Assembly (NCBI RefSeq): GCF_029502005.1
Contig: NZ_JAMQOT010000002.1
Location: 186,001 to 250,000, forward strand
Direction: 5' to 3'
DNA from: Natrinema salsiterrestre
GTDB lineage: Archaea > Halobacteriota > Halobacteria > Halobacteriales > Natrialbaceae
DNA: 64,000 bases
The notes under the pieces were generated by a model. It saw only the letters and a program-made list of their open reading frames with translations, searched no databases and had not been told where the DNA came from. The position numbers were made by a program, and so were the translations under genes. Positions 60,069 to 64,000 of this stretch are shown one piece after another (the first letter of the stretch is position 1; every line of letters starts with the position of its first letter).

Positions 60069-60704
60069 CTAGTCACGGGTTCCTTCGACCGGATACGACT
60101 GCGTGCCACCGCTCGAGCGCCGCGCGACGAGCGTCGCGACTGCGACAGCGCCGTCCCCAGTCTCGTCGCCCCCACTGCCGCCGACCGGCCGCCGTCGCTC
60201 CTCGTAGGAGAGGATCGTCAGATCCAGACACGCCCGGAGCAGATCGTTCGACCGGTAGCGGTAGCGATCCGTCGAGGGACCGGCGACAGGATCGCTCGAG
60301 CGGAGGTGGTGTTCGGAGACGAGCACGCCGCCGGGGGCGAGCGCCTCCTTGAGGTCCGGCAGGTGCTCGAGGGCGGCGAAGAAGCTCACGGTGATCACGT
60401 CGTAGCGCTCACGGCCGGGGTCGAACTCGGCCAGATCGGCGCGGATCCAGTCGACGTCGACGCCCCGGTCGGCGGCCCGATCGCGGGCGCGTTCGAGTCC
60501 GGCCTCGGAGATATCCACTGCGTCCACGTCGTACCCCTGTTCGGCCAGAAACAGCGCGTTGCGGCCGGTTCCGGTCGCGACGTCGAGCGCGCGACCATCG
60601 GGAAGCGTCGCGATGCGGCGCTCGAGTTCGGGTATCGGATCGTCCGCGGGGTCGAACGCGTCCCGTCTGTATCGTTCGTTCCATCGGTCGCGGTCGTCGC
60701 TCAC
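60069..60704 (-). CDS. Class I SAM-dependent methyltransferase
   Basis: A 211-residue methyltransferase. SAM-binding motif I reads ALDVATGTGRNALFLAEQG, with acidic residue D after strand 2 (DAVDIS), then RADLAEF and an EHL segment (FFAALEHLPDLKEALAPGGVLVSEHH). The fold is that of the TehB/UbiE-type small-molecule methyltransferases. The C-terminal end has RPVGGSGGDE. Substrate unknown. A GTG at 60704 (VSDDRDRWNERYRR) gives the family start; frames further upstream do not look coding. Confidence 0.88.
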   Translation of the reverse strand: MSDDRDRWNERYRRDAFDPADDPIPELERRIATLPDGRALDVATGTGRNALFLAEQGYDVDAVDISEAGLERARDRAADRGVDVDWIRADLAEFDPGRERYDVITVSFFAALEHLPDLKEALAPGGVLVSEHHLRSSDPVAGPSTDRYRYRSNDLLRACLDLTILSYEERRRPVGGSGGDETGDGAVAVATLVARRSSGGTQSYPVEGTRD

Positions 60705-60907
60705 GGGGGTGACGACGAGCGGAAGCGGCTTAACTCGTGTCCCTCGCGGCGTCGCGAGCGGATCCCCATCAGGTGCAGGCCGACCGCACAACCGCGTTCG
60801 TCACCTACCCGCTACGACCCGTTCCCGAGCAGACGCGGAATTCTAACTGGGAGTGAGAGTATGAGACGACAGGCGATCGCTGCAAGTAGAGGTGACGAGA
60901 GGGACGG

Positions 60908-62491
60908 ATGACCGGGCGATACCCCGAGACGACGCGTCGAAACGTGCTCGCCGCCCTCGGCACTGCAGGCGGTGTGGCGCTCGCGGGCTGTTCGTCGACG
61001 CTCGGGTCGGATTCCGGGGCGACGTTCCGCGTCGGAACGCTCCGCCCGCCGGTCACGCTCGACCCGATCGTCGCGGCATCGATCGGCTCCGAACAGGCGA
61101 TCGGGCGGCTCTTCGACGGGCTCTACGCGTACGGCGACGGGACCGACACCGTGCCCAAGATCGCGACCGGTGAGCCCCGATACGGGGACGACCGCCGGAC
61201 GGCCATCGTCGAACTCGAGGAGCGAGCGCGGTTCCACAACGGCAGGGACGTGGTCGCCGAGGACGTCGTCTACTCGTTTACCGCACCCCTCGAGGAGGAC
61301 GCGCCGACGGCGTGGCGAGTCAGTCCGATCGAGTCGGTCGAAGCCGTCGACGAATACACCGTCCGATTCGCGCTCGAGGAACCGTATCCGGCCTTCGACC
61401 ACGTCCTCACGCACCCGATCGTTCCCAGGCAGGAGCGGGAAGACGATCGGGAGGCGTTCGCTACGGAACCGATCGGGGCCGGTCCGTTCGAAGTGGCGTC
61501 GTTCAGCCCGGAAACGAAAGCCACGCTCCGTCGGTGGGACGACTACTGGGGTGAGCCGGCCCCCGCGATCGATCGGTTCACCATGGCCTACGTCGAGTTC
61601 CCGATGACGCAGCTGACGAGCCTCCGAACCGACCGCAACGACGCGATCGAGCCGGTTTCTCCGATGATCGTCGATCACGTCAGCGACGTCTCGAACGCGT
61701 CGGTGAAGCGACGGCAGGGGTACACGTCATTCTATTTCGGCTTCAACCTGAACCAGGGGCCGACAACGGATCCCCGCGTCCGGGAAGCGATCAGTTACTG
61801 CATCGATCTCGAGACGGCCGTCACCGAGTTCATCGAACCGATGGGACGACGCCAGTACAGCCCGCTACCGCCGCAGGTCGCTTCCGAGTGGGACATGCCG
61901 ACCGACGAGTGGGCCGAGCTCGCGAACGAGAAGAACGCCGAGCGGGCCCGTCAGCTGTTCCGAGAGGCCGACGCGGGTCGCGGCCAGATCCGGATCCTCA
62001 CCTCGACGGATCCGAAGCACAAGGAGCTCGGCGAGGCGCTGGGCGGCGGACTCAGAGACGCCGGCCACGGCGCGCTCGTCGTCTCGAAACCGGAATCGGC
62101 GTTCCTCGAGCGGTCCGTCACCGGCTCCGAGCGCGACTACTCGGTGTTCGTCGGCGAGATCACCGGGACCCCCGATCCGGACTCGCACCTCTATCCGACG
62201 TTCCACGAGAACATGGCGGGGGTAACGAACGGCACCTTCTACCGCGAGGACGCCGTCATGGAGCGGCTCGCGGCGGCTCGCGAGACCGAGGACCGCGAGC
62301 GGCGACGCCGGCTCTACGAGACCGCGATCGCGCGGCTGCTCGAGGACCGCGTGTGTCTGCCGATCTGCTCGTTCGAAAACAGCTTCGCCGTGGATGCGGA
62401 CGTGCAGAACTTCCGCGTGCATCCGATCGCGGAGGTCAATCCGCGGCTCGCAGCGGGTGCCGACGTCGTCACGATGGGGTCGGAATCATGA
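60908..62491 (+). CDS. Tat lipoprotein, peptide/solute-binding protein of ABC type (SBP_bac_5)
   Basis: A 527-residue extracytoplasmic binding protein. The signal has TTRRNVLAALG (R10 R11), a hydrophobic run and the lipobox LAGC with C28. The mature body follows SBP family 5: GTLRPPVTLDPIVAAS, NGRDVVAEDVVYSFT, GAGPFEVASFSPETKATLRRWDDYWG and NAERARQLFREADA. It binds peptides, nickel or similar solutes. No ABC permease or ATPase is nearby; the gene overlaps by four bases with an APC-type permease, an odd pairing. Either it delivers substrate to an unlinked ABC system or assists the permease. Confidence 0.9.
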   Translation: MTGRYPETTRRNVLAALGTAGGVALAGCSSTLGSDSGATFRVGTLRPPVTLDPIVAASIGSEQAIGRLFDGLYAYGDGTDTVPKIATGEPRYGDDRRTAIVELEERARFHNGRDVVAEDVVYSFTAPLEEDAPTAWRVSPIESVEAVDEYTVRFALEEPYPAFDHVLTHPIVPRQEREDDREAFATEPIGAGPFEVASFSPETKATLRRWDDYWGEPAPAIDRFTMAYVEFPMTQLTSLRTDRNDAIEPVSPMIVDHVSDVSNASVKRRQGYTSFYFGFNLNQGPTTDPRVREAISYCIDLETAVTEFIEPMGRRQYSPLPPQVASEWDMPTDEWAELANEKNAERARQLFREADAGRGQIRILTSTDPKHKELGEALGGGLRDAGHGALVVSKPESAFLERSVTGSERDYSVFVGEITGTPDPDSHLYPTFHENMAGVTNGTFYREDAVMERLAAARETEDRERRRRLYETAIARLLEDRVCLPICSFENSFAVDADVQNFRVHPIAEVNPRLAAGADVVTMGSES

Positions 62492-63879
62492 GCGGAAGCG
62501 GAAAGGGTGCGGGAGCGAACGGAACCGGTGGACACGGGAACGGAAGCGGAGATAACGGGGGCGGAGACGACGGCGGGTTCGGTGTCGGAACCGCGGTCGC
62601 CCTCGGTGTCGGCGGGATCGTCGGCGGCGGCATCTACGCGGCGATCGGCATCGTCGTGGCCGCCGCGGGAATCCTGACGTGGTTCGCCTACAGTCTCGCG
62701 ACCGTCGTCGTCCTCTGCTGTGCCTACTCGTACGTCAAGCTCAACGACGCGACCGACAGCGACGGCGGCTCGGTCACGTACATCGAGGAACTCACGGGGA
62801 GATCGACGGCCGCCGGCGTCGTCGGCTGGACCCTGATCGTCGGTTACATCGGGACGATGGCGATGTACGCCTACGCGTTCGGCATGTACGGCCAGATGCT
62901 GCTCGGCTTCGAGTACGTCTGGGGGCTGCCGATCCGGCAGTTCCTCTCGGTCGGCGTGCTCGCGATCTTCATCGGGTTGAACCTCCTCGGTGCGAGTTCG
63001 TCGGCCGCGGTCGAGCGGTATCTCGTGTTCGTCCAGGCCGGGATCATCGCCGTCTTCGGCCTGATCGGCCTGTGGTACGGCGCGGCGAACTACCAGCTAC
63101 GGCTCGGCTTCGCGGAACTCGGGCTCAACCCGATAATCGCCGCGTCGGTCGGATTCGTCTCCTTCGAGGGGTGGCAGCTGCTGTTCTACGATCAGGAGCA
63201 GTTCGACGACCCCGACGAGACGCTCGCGAAGGGCGTGTTCATTTCGATCCCGATCGCGGCGGCCGTCTACGTCCTCGTCGGGTTCGTGATCACGACGCTG
63301 TTGCCCGAAGAGGTGGTCGCCGCCCAGCCCGAACCGGCGCTGCTCTACGGCGCGCTACTCATCTCGAAGTGGCTCGCGCTGGCCGTCGGGCTCGCCGGAC
63401 TCATCTCGACGGCCAGCGCGATCAACTCGACGCTGTTCAGCGAGGCCATCTTCGCCAAGAACCTGATCAGCGACGATATCTTACCCCACGAGATGGGCGA
63501 TCCCGACGCCGACGCCGCCCCGAAACGGACCGTGATCGTCATCGGCGTGCTGACGGCCGCCTTCACCGTCCTCGGGAGCCTCGAGGCCGTCGTGGAGTTC
63601 GCCTCGCTGGCCTTTATCGTCGTCTTCGGCGCGATGAGCGCGCTCGCGTTGGGAGTGCGCGATGCCGACGGAGTCGACGTCAACCCGGTCCCGCCGCTGC
63701 TCGGCGCGATCGGGTCGGCCGCCTTCTTCGTCATGCTGACGTGGTATCTCTACTCGCAGCTTCCGGCCGTCTTCTGGCTCGTCGTCGTCATCGCGGCCGC
63801 CGTCTTCGCGATCGAAGCGCTGTACTTCAAGCGCCAGACGCTCTCGGAGGGGATTCGGCAGGTCGAAAAACGAGTCTGA
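62488..63879 (+). CDS. APC-superfamily amino acid permease
   Basis: A 463-residue permease with about twelve membrane helices. The first helix carries the APC pattern VALGVGGIVGGGIYAAIGIVVAAAG, where the GxGIxGxGI-like stretch lines the substrate site. Other typical segments are GSVTYIEELTG and ASVGFVSFEGWQLLFYDQEQFDDP. The first 33 residues form a Gly/Asn/Ser-rich tail (GSGKGAGANGTGGHGNGSGD), unusual for the family. It is coupled (ATGA) to the solute-binding lipoprotein upstream. It most likely moves amino acids across the membrane using an ion gradient; the coupling suggests a peptide or amino acid substrate delivered by the lipoprotein. Confidence 0.9.
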   Translation: MSGSGKGAGANGTGGHGNGSGDNGGGDDGGFGVGTAVALGVGGIVGGGIYAAIGIVVAAAGILTWFAYSLATVVVLCCAYSYVKLNDATDSDGGSVTYIEELTGRSTAAGVVGWTLIVGYIGTMAMYAYAFGMYGQMLLGFEYVWGLPIRQFLSVGVLAIFIGLNLLGASSSAAVERYLVFVQAGIIAVFGLIGLWYGAANYQLRLGFAELGLNPIIAASVGFVSFEGWQLLFYDQEQFDDPDETLAKGVFISIPIAAAVYVLVGFVITTLLPEEVVAAQPEPALLYGALLISKWLALAVGLAGLISTASAINSTLFSEAIFAKNLISDDILPHEMGDPDADAAPKRTVIVIGVLTAAFTVLGSLEAVVEFASLAFIVVFGAMSALALGVRDADGVDVNPVPPLLGAIGSAAFFVMLTWYLYSQLPAVFWLVVVIAAAVFAIEALYFKRQTLSEGIRQVEKRV

Positions 63880-63881
63880 GC

Positions 63882-64000
63882 CTACGCCTTCGCCTGCCAG
63901 CTCCGGATCCGATCCGCGCTGACGCCCTCGACGTCCGACGCGATCGCGTCCGGATCGGCCTCGGTCAGGTCGTCGAGATCTTCGATCCCCGCGTCGGCGA
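63882..64000 (-). CDS. Helix-hairpin-helix protein, C-terminal end (cut by window edge)
   Basis: The last 39 codons of a minus-strand gene ending at a TAG at 63882-63884. They read ADAGIEDLDDLTEADPDAIA, then VEGVSADRIRSWQAKA, a complete helix-hairpin-helix unit as found at the C-terminus of archaeal DNA-binding and repair proteins. The rest of the gene lies outside the window, so the protein cannot be named. Confidence 0.7.
   Translation of the reverse strand, partial: ADAGIEDLDDLTEADPDAIASDVEGVSADRIRSWQAKA

Noticed and set aside
1-64000. tRNA, rRNA or CRISPR array
   Set aside because: No tRNA-like T-arm motifs outside coding genes, no rRNA-like stretches and no regularly spaced repeats were noticed. 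The TGGGATTCGAACGG at about 3087 lies within a membrane-protein gene and is not a tRNA end.

Overview
The window looks like chromosomal DNA from a haloarchaeon (class Halobacteria; the gene content would fit a Natrialbales-type organism, but the species cannot be fixed from this sequence). The evidence is high GC with strong third-position bias, very acidic proteins, many twin-arginine (Tat) signal peptides including Tat lipoproteins, TATA-like boxes 25-30 bases before start codons (leaderless transcripts), and archaeal enzyme types such as a DhnA-type class I aldolase, a two-subunit thiolase and a split methylmalonyl-CoA mutase. No rRNA, tRNA, CRISPR array or transposase was seen. Two genes are cut by the window edges: an aldehyde dehydrogenase at the left and a helix-hairpin-helix protein at the right.

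Layout. 0-7.8 kb holds housekeeping genes: a RIO-like kinase, a membrane protein, an acyl-CoA dehydrogenase, a lipoprotein, glutamate dehydrogenase and a CitE-type lyase. 7.8-10.7 kb is a looser accessory stretch with a 40-residue membrane protein, a beta-helix protein and a separate Tat-lipoprotein signal peptide directly ahead of it. 10.7-20.4 kb carries a second aldehyde dehydrogenase, a MaoC hydratase, two PH-domain membrane proteins, an acyl-CoA carboxyltransferase with an extra N-terminal domain, a Tat-exported trypsin-like protease, and an aldolase/fructose-bisphosphatase pair.

The centrepiece is 21.5-34.6 kb: a complete-looking form I aerobic carbon monoxide dehydrogenase locus. On the minus strand eleven genes run almost without gaps: coxG, coxM, coxS, coxL (with the form I active-site motif AYRCSFR), an XdhC-YHS fusion, coxD, coxE, a DUF364 protein, a second XdhC, a DUF2061 membrane protein and a small Cys-rich membrane protein. 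Divergently transcribed moeA and a MocA-like nucleotidyltransferase supply the molybdenum cofactor. The Cys-rich and heavy-metal-type accessory domains suggest a dedicated route for putting copper and sulfur into the Mo-Cu centre; this is the most interesting hypothesis in the window. Two small DNA-binding-type proteins follow at 34.7-35.2 kb.

35.3-51.3 kb is rich in CoA-ester metabolism (3-hydroxyacyl-CoA dehydrogenase, acyl-CoA ligase, acyl-CoA dehydrogenase, thiolase alpha/beta) mixed with a squalene-synthase-type enzyme, a CtaA-CtaB fusion for haem A synthesis, a cohesin-like anchored protein and an M42 peptidase. 51.4-64 kb holds a DUF502 protein, an alpha/beta hydrolase, the mutase B12 subunit with its MeaB GTPase, a Tat-exported penicillin-acylase family enzyme, an HD-domain protein, a LysE exporter, a methyltransferase, and an unusual coupled pair of a solute-binding lipoprotein with an APC-type permease. 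Together the genes describe an aerobic heterotroph with fatty-acid and propionate metabolism that may gain extra energy by oxidising CO.
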